A stretch of DNA of 64,000 bases from Varroa destructor (taxonomy: Eukaryota > Arthropoda > Arachnida > Mesostigmata > Varroidae). The stretch spans positions 35,907,498 through 35,971,497 of the forward strand of contig NW_019211460.1 of NCBI RefSeq assembly GCF_002443255.2, read 5' to 3'. The notes beneath the pieces were generated by a model. That model was not told the DNA's origin and ran no database searches. It saw only the letters and a list, made by a program, of their open reading frames with translations. Position numbers and translations under genes: made by a program. Positions 37,005-47,814 of this stretch are shown piece after piece (positions within the stretch are counted from its first letter, which is position 1; each line of letters starts with the position of its first letter).

Positions 37005-39105
37005 TCTAAACAGATGCCGTAAGCTGTCTGGATGCGATACAGTTATAGCCAGAAATAAATTTAAATGCAACGTCTTCTTTTGTAATTTGAAAACAGTAAT
37101 GGTTTCATGCGGCCAGACGTCATGGCGATGCAATAGATTAGGTAACTAGACCGGACAGCTTTCTGAAATACGTAACAGCTTACCATATTGTGAACGGGTC
37201 ACTCGGACTGACACAACACAATAGCAACGACGTCTAGATAAGTGGCTAGAAGCTTTGGATGGGAAAGCATCACCAATGAGCGTCGTACATTTCGAATTAA
37301 AGGTATGTGTTTCGTTAGGTAAAGCTGCAACAAACATGTTTGGTACAAACCGTATTTGCTAATTTTAGAGTTTATGCGAGAAGAGCACAGCTCTTCGTCA
37401 TATTCTCGCTCGAATCTTCGTTCAATCTCATCGTAACATTATGTTGAAACGAGTTTACTTAGCCAAACCCAACATTTAGGAAGCCTTCTACCCTTTATAG
37501 GCAAATATTTGCAAGCAACGCTCTTGCGAAATTTAAAAAAAATTGTAGTGAAACTCGTGCTAAGGTTGCCTTAGACCGCCTTTGTTTACCAGCTTGGGGC
37601 TTTTGGCAAATTGCCCTATACTCGATAGGCGAAACGGCGACGTTCATGTTGCATAAAAGAAGCGGAGTCCAGCCGTTGGCTCACCGAACTTTCAACGCTC
37701 AGTCAACATCCCGCTGCGTACGTCCTTTCGAGCTCCGCGTTTTTCTCGTTTCGCTACTTCCATACGAATGCAGGTCATAGGTCAGCTAACGTAAGCAAAA
37801 AGACGACCATGCTGAAGCAAATCTTCTGAAAACCTTCGCGCGAACTCAACGAAGCAATGACATGCACAAAATCTGCTTGTTTACCAGATAGACGTTGAGC
37901 GGATATTGCGCAAACAATGGAAGACTGAAAATTACAATAGCCGTTAATTTGAAATTGATCGTCAGAATAATCGTATAGCCACATACAGTCAACTTTAAAT
38001 TTACTTTTATTTCTCGCCTAGTTATTATGTAGTTTATTCGACAAAGGGACATGAGTTATTTTCGTTATTAACGGAAAAAAACTTTTTAAGTATATGTGCT
38101 CACTTAATGCCAGTAATCTGCTAACTCTTGTGTTAAATCTCTTTAGTTGGTAGTACATATCAACATGCAACAGCTACCTCATTAATTATGCTAATTCGAC
38201 TTAATCGGGTTTCTCAGGAAAACTCCATTGTGCTAACTCACAGATCCGTGGGCAAATGAATAGATCAAACTTTTAATTGTGTATATTCGTCTGAACCGGT
38301 TCTGAACGATACCGCGTCGAGCACTCTAGGTTAACAAACTCGAAATACTTATTCAATATAATTTCTCAACTTACCGATGATTACTTACCAATTCTCGCAC
38401 AATAGATACCTGTAGAGTATTATACTTTTGCAGTACTTCATTGAGATGGTACAATACAATTGATCGAGTAGATTTATACGGTTGAAAACGTACGAGCGAG
38501 TCTGAGTTCAAATCTCCGATAGGAAAACTGTTCTTACCGCGGCTGTGACAACTCCGAAGCCGCCACTTCAGACAGGATTCATTACAGTTTATGTATCGCT
38601 TACAACGAACTCAAGAAGTCCTTCCTATTCAGTCAACCGAAAGCGGAGGTGCGTTTCTTTACTAGATTACCAAATATATAATTACGGCAAGCTGAATGTA
38701 AGCTTCTAAACATGAATGTTGTCGTTGATGAGGACCCTTTTCTCTTTTTCCATCTGCCTGAGCCAATTCAGAATACTCAATGTGCTATATCCGCCAAATG
38801 AAGCAGTCTTCTAGGTTCGCAGCAAGTGACGATAGGAAGGGGTCAGAATAACTCCTAAGGAGTCAACCCTGATAATCTTCGGGAAGATCCAGCACTTAGT
38901 GCTTTCAATGTCCGTAAACATAATTTTATATAACAGCAGTGCACCCGACTTCCATAATATTTATGATGTATTGATCGTCAACTTACTTCAGAAGAGCCAA
39001 CAAGATTTTTTCAACTGAATTCGTTTAAAAGTAGTGATAGTGTATTAAGGCAATCGCTTCTCGTAGTGAAGCCTGCAAAAGCAATGTAACAAGACGAGAC
39101 CTCCC
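37005..39105. other. AT-rich non-coding stretch
   Basis: No feature is supported. A B-box-like phrase (GAGTTCAAATCTC, near 38502) with a partly paired T-arm is present, but no A box stands upstream at the right distance. Confidence 0.45.
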
Positions 39106-39109
39106 TCGT

Positions 39110-39775
39110 TCCTCGTTTTTTATGCGGAATCAGCGCTCATATTTTTCCTGCTACTACTGACAGAAGACTGAAATGATGACGATGAACTACCTTTTTGTGA
39201 TATAACGACAACAAGACAAAGCGATTGGACAAGTTGCTTTCTCGATTGCTGATTGAGGCCGTTGTTACTGGCCATACCACTGCGCTGCGCTGCGCTGATG
39301 CTAATGGGTAGGGGTATGATCATGACTGTGATGACCATGGTGATGTTCGTGGCCTGGTACGTGTGTACGCGTATTGGGTCAAAGGACTTGTCCGGACAAG
39401 CCAAGCGAGCTAACTGGTCCAGAAGGTCGAGGCCGTTGTAGCGTTTCACTCCATTCCAGTCTCATCACGTCGTCGTCCTCAAGCTGCCTCATGATGGCGC
39501 GTCCTTTTTCCTCTCCTCTTTGGCTCGTGGCCGGTCGTGTGTGTAAGGCAGAACTGGTCAGTGCGTTGTTGCCGGTTCTCGACCCAGCGAGGTCTGTTCC
39601 CTTAGTCGCCATTTTGAGGTCATGCCGGACAATGAGTTGCAGCAGCAATAGAGATAGCAAGCCGCTGAACGAGCAATTGGATGAGTCCGTTGTCGGCCTC
39701 ATCGTTCAGATTCCCCTGGAAATGAAAGAGCTATCCTTAGCAAGGCAATGAACGGGCTGATGACGCCAAAATGAA
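39110..39775. other. GC-richer block with frames on both strands, function unknown
   Basis: Frames of 107-125 codons lie on both strands (39120-39449 minus, 39374-39751 plus, 39379-39702 minus). They are rich in Ser, Arg and Leu and show no domain. A (CTGCG)3 run sits at 39280-39297 and ATGGTGATG-type triplets near 39330. The mutual overlap suggests that high GC has removed stop codons. It may be a conserved non-coding or exon-containing island. Confidence 0.25.
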
Positions 39776-40339
39776 GAGATAAAGAACGAGGATAGTTCGG
39801 GTGAACTAATGAATCTCTAAACAGCGTCAAATCTGAACCAACGCAGAGCGCCAACTAGACAAAAATGTATAAAAACGAATCCACCGTCTCTAAGGGCACT
39901 CTTGTAAGTTACGTACTCAAACTATTCGCTAATTGTAGAAAATGAGTTACAATACAGAATGAAAATAATTCTCTGTCGAACGAAGGAGCATACTTGAGAT
40001 AACTAGCCTGATTAATTAGAATATTATGCACCATCTAAAAAAGTTTGCGTAGCCAATACTAAATAAACATGCACCTTACTTTCCTTCAAAATTGCATAAC
40101 GTCGACTTGTCTGCCACCCACCAAAACTTTTTAGTATGTTTTCTATTCTTTATCAGTGATATATTATTACGTTTAATGTCGTATGTTAAATTCACGTACC
40201 TAGTGGATGGCCTGCGATTTCAAGACAGTGAGTCACGTTAAAACTATCGGGTTTTTTAGAATTTCACAACGACAAGTCAAAAGCAAAAGCCGTAGCCACC
40301 GATATTAGCTGTTACGTGAAACGTTCGTCAGACGAGTTT

Positions 40340-41170
40340 TGCGTCTGAAATGCACGTTCGACGTTTGCTGGTCGGTTAGTCGTCGCTAGTGAGAGATGGA
40401 GGTTGTTGTTAGTTGGTAGCCACCCGTTCGATTGAATAGTTAGCGCGTTCACCTATTGATGACCTGTCTTTCCCTCGCTGCGCTGTTCGTCGTTGAGGGA
40501 GCCGCCTTGCATAGCTACCACTGTTCTACTCAAAGGCTCTTTCCCCATCTCTCGAACTCTCTCAACGAAGAAGGATAACTGTCATTACAGCAGCTGGTGC
40601 TACAGTTTTCGCTGGTGGCTCTGATGCCGTCATTATTGCTACTGCTTTAACTCTAGACCTCGAGTTATCTCGTAAACGGACGCCTTTCACATAAATACAA
40701 CAATAAAAACACTCTATGAACGGAGCGATCGCCGCCGTTGCCACAGGAGTCCTGTGCCATTTGAGGGAGCATCCGAAAGCAAAAAACTACGCTGCTACTG
40801 CAGCCACAACCGCCATGACGACAGCCAGCGGGTGGCGAGAAAGATTAATGGAAGATTTCGAGAAAGTGGCCATCTCCCTGAGCTGCCCATCCCCATTGGG
40901 GTTGGGTGCCGCCATCGTACGACAGCGATCGCTTGCTGTCAGCAGCAGCAGTGACACTGTAACTACGGCAGTCTAAATCTCCGCTAAAACAGGACGACGA
41001 ATCCTTGTCGACGGCCCAACAGCAATACTAGACCTAACATCAGAATGATCTAGAAGCTGGTTGATGGCTGTCTGGCGGTTCGCCTAAAACGCCCAAGTAT
41101 GAATGACCAGAACGAGCCTCGCCGATGTCTGACGCCGTCATGCAGCATCCTTGACACTGCTGGACAGTCT
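40340..41170. other. GC-richer block with CAG triplets, function unknown
   Basis: The left part (40340-40560) is rich in GTCG and TTGTTAGT phrases of the kind found at arthropod promoters. The right part carries a plus-strand frame of 86 codons (40716-40976) with Ala/Thr-rich and Ser-rich tracts, the latter encoded by CAGCAGCAGCAG near 40940. I recognise no domain. A promoter plus first exon is a possible but unproven reading. Confidence 0.25.
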
Positions 41171-41174
41171 TTCT

Positions 41175-42965
41175 TTTTTTACCGACTTCGAACAGGGAAA
41201 AAAATAAGGATACTGTGTGGATCGGTCCAAATTATTTGTTTAGGCCGATGGATGACCAAAATAGTCTCCGAGTGTTTGTTTTCGTAATCAAACCATGCAT
41301 AACTTACCCAAAGTCGGCTATAGTTAACTATTGAAGTTCAGCACCGAGGCGATAGGACACGGTAATATCCAATAACATACAAGTTAGCAGTTAAACATCC
41401 GTAATAAGCTATTTCTGCTTTCTTTTTGATCGTATTATTTCAGCGTAAAGCTGTCTACTGGCTATATTCAGTGTAGAACGCGTCAGATTTGCCCTGTTGT
41501 AACCCAGCGTAAGGAAGGCCAACGATTTTTCACGGCTACAAGATATCGAAGAGGCTCGGTGAGGTGTTAGCGAGCACTTAAATGTATAATTCGAAACCTG
41601 GATCGATAGGAGCATGCGCCTCTTCGTACAATAAAAACAGATGTGTACGCCCTACGCTCTGTAAAGGCAGTTGTCAAGGGTTGGCATGACTAGTTCAAGT
41701 AGAACGTGTTTAGTGTCTATCAAATTTCTTGCGGAAATTTTAAAGGTAAGGGCTTAAGTATTTACTTTAAAAATAAATTCCGTAGAAGTTCAATAGAAAA
41801 TGACAGTTAGCCTAAAGATGATCCTTGTGAGTAAATGCTTCGAAATACCGACTTGGTCTACCGTTTACAATCACGTCCCCTGTGGCCAAGGATTCAGCCT
41901 TGAAGATTAAAACACATATACATCTATATGTGTGTGTATGTGTTTTTATAAAGAGACCCTTCTGTTAAGCGTTCGTATTGCAAGAAGGCTTTCATTGTAT
42001 TTTCTGTTTCTTTTTTCATGCCAGCTTTCCGTCCAACATTGGAGACTCTAAGTAATAAATTGAGTTTTGACTTTAAACTCAAATTTCTGTGTTTTGCAAC
42101 GTCGATATTGGGTTTTGTTATGGTGTTTATTATGTTATTTTGAAACGAATGTTCACGAAAGGCCAAATACCGACTTAGTTATGATCCATTGGAAAACAGT
42201 CGAGACTAATTTGTTTTATTAATGGAAAGTCTATGGTATGGGTATTAATAATCTTCCAAAGGCTTAGTTAGATCTACTGAAAATACTGCACAGAGTTTGA
42301 TATAACAATTATTTTTTCTATGTATCTGTACTTTACCATCTGTATGATTTATCATTTCGGAAACTCGATTGGTCCGTACCGTTTTCTAGCTAGATGATTT
42401 GATGCGGTCCGGGCCGTGCTTTAGGAAATATTATAGGACCATCCAATGATAAAGTTGTATTTTATCTAGCCCAACCCATCTCAAGTCCACTGCGAAATAT
42501 CCATAAATAGGTACCCACATTTATCCATATTTTCTATTGCACTTATAATATTAATAATTACTAGAAATAAAATCTTTTGATTATTATTATCCAATTTTTT
42601 AGGTTTCAACTCAAATTTCAATCAGATTAAAGTTATTTAGCTTAACGTTATGAAGTTGGCCCCACAGTACTTATTCAGAAGCATAAGTTACTGATATACT
42701 CCTTCTTTAATTTTAGCTTGCAGCGATCAGTGACTACGAAGTTATGTTTGTTAACAGTTAGATGCAATTGGCATCATGAAACCTTCAAGAAAAGAAGCTC
42801 TTGGTAGCAAAGCAGTCCGATGCATTAGTGACTGATGATGTGGAACAAAGTTTCATTGTACCTTTTAAACGTACATAATGGATATAGAAAGATGGCAGTT
42901 CTCACTTCGTCATGAGGTCTGCCTAATAGGGGCTACTGTAGGCTAATAATATAGATATGGGCTTA
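41175..42965. other. AT-rich non-coding stretch with one AC/GT hairpin
   Basis: No gene is recognised. At 41909-41946, AAAACACATATACA pairs with TGTGTATGTGTTTT over 14 positions (one G:T) round a 10-nt loop. It is built largely from alternating purine-pyrimidine simple sequence. Confidence 0.45.
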
Positions 42966-42970
42966 CGATC

Positions 42971-43050
42971 CTCGTGATAGCTTGGTGGCTAACGTATTTG
43001 CCTGCTGATTCTAGGGACACGTCGGGGCCTAGATTCGAACCCGCGCGTAG
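42971..43050 (+). repeat. tRNA-like, probable SINE or tRNA pseudogene
   Basis: TAGCTTGGTGG (42978-42988) matches the RNA polymerase III A box TRGYNNANNGG at 10 of 11 positions. GATTCGAACCC (43032-43042) matches the B box at 9 of 11, and the 43-bp gap is normal for a tRNA. Between them, CCTG and TAGG enclose a 7-nt loop CTGATTC with T at the position of universal U33 and GAT at the anticodon place. The T-arm stem and acceptor stem do not pair, so it is not a functional tRNA. A tRNA-derived SINE head or pseudogene fits best. Read on the minus strand, the B box would be slightly better (GGTTCGAATC), but no A box follows. Confidence 0.45.
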
Positions 43051-44149
43051 GTATGTTTCGCGCTGGGAGCAAGCCATCTACTGTCTAACAGCAATACCGA
43101 ACATAAACCTCGAAATGTATCTTTTGTTTCTAGAGCGTACACTGACGTACACATAACACCTTTAAGAAGAACCTTTACTTGGTTGTCATCAGGTATAGCA
43201 CATTTCTTTCATGGTGGTAAATCTCAGCGGCAGCTGACAATTAACAAGCCTTCAGTCGTCACCTTAATATATTCAATTCTATTGCTTTATAACGAAGACT
43301 GCCCTGCACCTTACGGTAAATTAAGTGCGTATGACAGCTACCCGCGCGGTCATATTTAACCGGAGTGAAGATTTTTAAACTTTGATCCTATACGTTCATC
43401 TACCTAGACGTATATTCAAAATGGTCCCCGCGGCTAAACGTGTAATGAGCGATGAGCTGCTTCTTTGACAGGCTTCCCGCCCGCCCTAATGCACGGAACG
43501 TGCGCAGGCCGAAAGAATACTGAACAAAAGTACGATCTCTTATATTAGAATGAGGTTATTTGAACAACAATGTGACGTTTTAAGACTTTCGTTCTATGGA
43601 ATTTTATTTTTATTAGGCGACGATTAATTCGGTCGGTTGAGAATTGTACGGTGCAGGTATGTACGCGTTGACAATAGTCTGCTGAGCCACATAAACTTTT
43701 GTTGTTTGTAAATAAACTCTGTTCATATACACAAACCTAAAGCCGCATCAATATGAAGAGTGTAGGATCAGCTGAAAATCACATCGCGATGTCTGTAACA
43801 TATCGAGCTCGTAACACTGACGACTATTTTATTTCTGATACAGGGAATAAAGGGTGACTCAGACAATTGATCACATATATGAAACTATATGCACTTCTGG
43901 GACAGTATCTACCTAAAGCTGTCGATGACGGTGGAAATTGGGTCATTCATGACGGGTTCGTACATTGATTTGTACATCAGGCAACGTCGGAGTGAATATC
44001 GCTTTGAAACAATACGAAAGCTATGCTCAATTTTGATATTCTAAACAATATCCGAATGGCATCGTTTATGAAATGACTTATTCGTGGAAACCACGAAGCC
44101 ATCCTGATAAGTAATCACCGGTTTATAAAGGGATCTATTTAAAAAAATA

Positions 44150-45053
44150 TAGGTTGGGAAAACGTTTAACTCAAGGACCAAACAACACATACATTGAAAT
44201 CAGCGTTTCAGACGTAGTTTACAATACGGACTGACCCAGGCTGGTCTTTCACCCGAGACGACTATTCGTTAAAATTGACTGAATTGTTTGCTGATGAAGC
44301 TCTATAAACATCCCAGTTTCAACTTGTAACGAAACGTAAATAGTATCGCAGATAGATAGAGAAACAAAATAGAGTATATTTTCGCGGGGCTCGAAGTGAG
44401 CAACTAGGACATTCAGGACAGCAATAAATATAGAAGTGCCCAGAACAGGAATTAGTACTCACTCGAGGTTGTAGTATCAATTCGTATAGGTAGTAACGAC
44501 TGTCCGAATAGACTTAAGCTGATCGCAGAAACCTCACGAAAGGTCATTATAGGCATGTATTTCTTTAAAAACGTCATACAAGAGAGTGTCAAATGTTTTC
44601 GTAACCACAAGTGCAAAAGAGGCGTGTCATCTACTTCCAGAACCGGTTATAGAGCTATAGGTATTAGAGGAAACAAGATCACAGACATGCGAGTGATGGA
44701 AGCCATTTTGAATTTGAAAAGCATCTATGCTCAAAAGGAAGATCTAGTTTGATACACTTCCCAAGGCCCATCGCGCCGAATTGAATCAGAGTCGTTGGTC
44801 GATAATCTGTTGGACTGTTATGGCCACCCTTAGCTTCGGATAAAGGGGTACTTCGAAAAATCTTCAACCATGGAAGGACCGAAAAGAAAGACGCCTGAAG
44901 AGGAGGTGGGTGAGAGACGTGTGTCATCGCGTGGACAATTACGTTCAAGGGTTGGTGGGAAATTCTAGCTGAAGCTACAGTAAGCAAATTCAGCGAAATC
45001 GGATCTCTCAGGCACACGAAATCGGCCAACTAATTCTTCGGCAATGGCAGTGA
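44150..45053 (+). mobile_element. Non-LTR (LINE) retrotransposon relic, 3' part of the reverse transcriptase ORF
   Basis: Several plus-strand motifs stand in order. GLTQAGLSPE (44228-44257) matches the LINE block GLRQGDxLSP. LFADEAL (44284-44304) matches the catalytic FADDxxL box, with the second Asp replaced by Glu; it comes only about 10 codons after the previous block instead of about 50, so sequence has been lost. RVMEAILNL at about 44690 and RIESESLVDNLLDCYGH (44776-44826) match the ExRLRWxGHV region downstream of RT. GPKRKTP (about 44877-44897) matches GRPKKRW. RISQAHEIGQLILRQWQ ends at a TGA (45051-45053). The C-terminal pattern is that of RTE-like or related clades. The clade is uncertain and the element is dead. 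Confidence 0.7.
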
Positions 45054-45059
45054 AATGAA

Positions 45060-47180
45060 ATAGAAGACGTAGGGAATATTCTGGAAGTAGCGCCGAAACA
45101 AGCGATAACAGAGAGCCTCGTTAAGCCCCCGAAAACAAACTTACTTTTACAAAAAAGAAAGGTAATAATTCAGTTACTACATTAGTGCTTTTCAGATTGT
45201 ACTTGGTAGGAAATTCCTTTTAATACGTCGAAACGATTTAGGGTCAAAGTGGGGCGTTATAGGTTCGCCTATGTTCCTGCGGCCCTCTTGACTAACATGT
45301 AGCTCTTTAGGACGTGTTCTTACGTTTTTGATAAATGTTATCGCGGACATATATTTTTCTAAGCTTGTCAAGAATACGCTTGGAGTAGCGAAGTTAGAGA
45401 GTGGGCTGCTTGCTACGGATAAAGTTCTTTACTGGGACAACAACGTCGGAAGAATTATACAATGCTGTGTGAACAACAGACTGCCAAATCCACGTCTTCA
45501 AACACCCAACAGAGAAAAAGGTGCCATTAAAACTAGTTGTAATTTACCGTTAGGTTCTCCGAGACTCGACGGCTCAACAAGCAGGATCCGAGAAGACACA
45601 GATGAGATCGTATAATTGTTGAAGTGATCTTGATCACGAGAGAGCCTACTCTATTAATTACAAATAATAGACCCGTGCAAGAGGGCTATGCTACATAATC
45701 TTAGAGTTTCTCGTCTGCAAGTGGTGAATTTACATTCGTGTTTTCAAAGACACTCGTAGCTATTTATTAGACGGAAAGCATTTAGCAGATCGCATCTTTA
45801 AAGGCTCGTAAGCGCATAAAGGCACACTATCACCGCTTCGTTCCGAGCGAGTTGTCGGAACTCGTCCATTGGAAATATGGCAACCCTAGAATTATTTAAG
45901 GAAGCGTTCGAAACACTTTTACTTCTGCTTAGTAACTTTACGAGTTGCCGATATTAATTTTTTGCTTTAATGTCCCAAATTTTAATACGCATTGCGGTAA
46001 CGTTTGCGGCCTCATGACAAAGTGTACTCACTGATCACGTTATCTTATAGACAGGATTATTTTTTCAGGGATTGTCTTGAGATCTAGTGATTGGTCCGTA
46101 GAGGTTTCATTTCGTCCTTGTGTTGCTCCTTTTTTTTGTTTGTGCCAACGGGCTGCTATCGCAGTAGCTCTTTTCCGTTCCTGACCTCATCTCCTGCGTC
46201 GTCCTTCGAATTACCACCGCTATCCGCACGTTCATCAGGAGGGTCATCATGACACCCACTGTGCTTGTGATGACGATTGCATTGATAGTTTATCGGCTGT
46301 TCTATCCTCAGTTGTTACGATGCTACCTGTTGTTGTTGCGGCAGACGGCTTGATAATAAACGCACATTTTTGCACGTTACGATCTTTTAGTGATGATCTG
46401 GTTTGCACGTCAGATAGGTAGCAGAACAGTTCTCATCAATTGGTCCGAGGAATAGGCATCTAAAGCAAAAAGGCCGATATACGCTAGGTCACCGCATGAG
46501 CGGGTTGAGGATAGCCTTGACACCGTATTATAACTCCTCTACAAATAACAGGTATCTAGTACGCACGCACTATAGTAACGTTTTACCGAAGCTTATGAGT
46601 GATTTGAATGATTCGGCGATATTTTAAGAACTATTTCAAGTTTACTGTTTTGGACCGCAACTGGAAGGTCAGCTATACCGAGCATTTTATGCTCCGCTCC
46701 TGGCTACACGCACGGTGATTTCGTACGATGGTGGGCCGTAAAGATTTCGGCTGCCAATACTACTGTAAAATGGATAACGTACTCCCTGTCGATATATCAG
46801 ATCTGATGTGTCGAAATGAATTGTCGCAGGCGGGTTTTGGACGCAATGGCGATATCGATGACGATGTCTGCTGGATTCTCAGTAACCTGCTTAACATCAC
46901 GTTTTGAGCAAACTTCACTTTACTAACAAAGCAGTCAAGGCCATGCTTACTCTTTCCTAGCCCTGTTTCCATGGTAAGATACTAAATCTTATTAAAGAAA
47001 AGTCTGCACGAGACCTGCCAGCTCAATCAGCTGAGTGACTGAAAATTCGTAAAACCATGAATTTACCGGATAATACCCTTGATTTCTGAAACACGCCTAA
47101 AGGCGGCATATGAAGAGACGGCAGCTACTGTGTTAAGCATGCAGTATAAACCTATCCTGTCCTAGTGGCGCTTTCTCGAT
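45060..47180. other. Non-coding stretch 3' of the LINE relic
   Basis: It may begin with the LINE 3' untranslated region, but no poly(A) or simple tail marks its end. A 95-codon plus frame (45328-45615) has no recognisable domain. Around 46170-46320 a minus-strand frame rich in Asp, His and Gly is open for about 50 codons without a start. I do not call it a gene. Confidence 0.35.
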
Positions 47181-47186
47181 GATAGA

Positions 47187-47812
47187 ATGGTAACAAAAAA
47201 AAATCTTTGTTTACGGCCATTCACGGAATTAGCTGAAGTCGACCACTCTATCAGCTTGGTCAAATATAAATATAGGATTAATAGCAATTCAACTACTGCT
47301 TTTAACTATTATGAAGCTATATATATGCACCTTCTACTAGTTTCCCCTTTAAAATTCACTCTCAACTCAGGGGCGATGCTTAACAAACTGGGGCTTTGCG
47401 ATAACCGCAATTGTAGAGCCGTATTGCAAACCCAAAAAGTTCAACAAGCCTATTTAATAATAATCCCTGCTACTAAACATTCTCACCTTTCTCTCAGAAA
47501 TTGCTTAACCTTAAGGAATTTGTGATACTGATAGAGAAAAAAATGGGGCTGGTCAGTGTATCGCGCTTCGATTCAGTGTACGAAAATAGATGTAAACTCT
47601 TTTTTGCCGTTAATTGTAACCTGTATCGCTTGCATCACTGTGAAAAGCATGAAAAATCGGATGTCCATATGCGTAGCCATGCGCCTTTCAAATCAGGCAA
47701 CAAAATGAATTCCAATAATACCTTGTGCCTCTGTGGTTTCGTTAAAACCACTTCCGCCCGGTTTGAAACTGTTTATCTCCCCAACGGCCCTAGGAGACTC
47801 ACTCACTCATGA
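47187..47812 (+). other. Two overlapping frames, not recognised
   Basis: A 112-codon frame (47187-47525) overlaps a second of 103 codons in another frame (47501-47812). The second contains a His/Cys-rich stretch (HHCEKHEKSDVHMRSHAPFK) that vaguely recalls the end of a C2H2 zinc finger, but the Cys-to-His spacing is wrong. Together they could be one decayed gene with a frameshift, or chance. I cannot assign a function. Confidence 0.2.
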
Positions 47813-47814
47813 AT

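Noticed and set aside
38450..38530. Possible tRNA with B box GAGTTCAAATCTC
   Set aside because: The T-arm pairs partly, but there is no acceptable A box and the acceptor stem does not form.
47620..47700. C2H2 zinc-finger-like stretch HHCEKHEKSDVHMRSH
   Set aside because: The Cys-to-His spacing is about 8 rather than 12 residues and the first Cys pair is absent.
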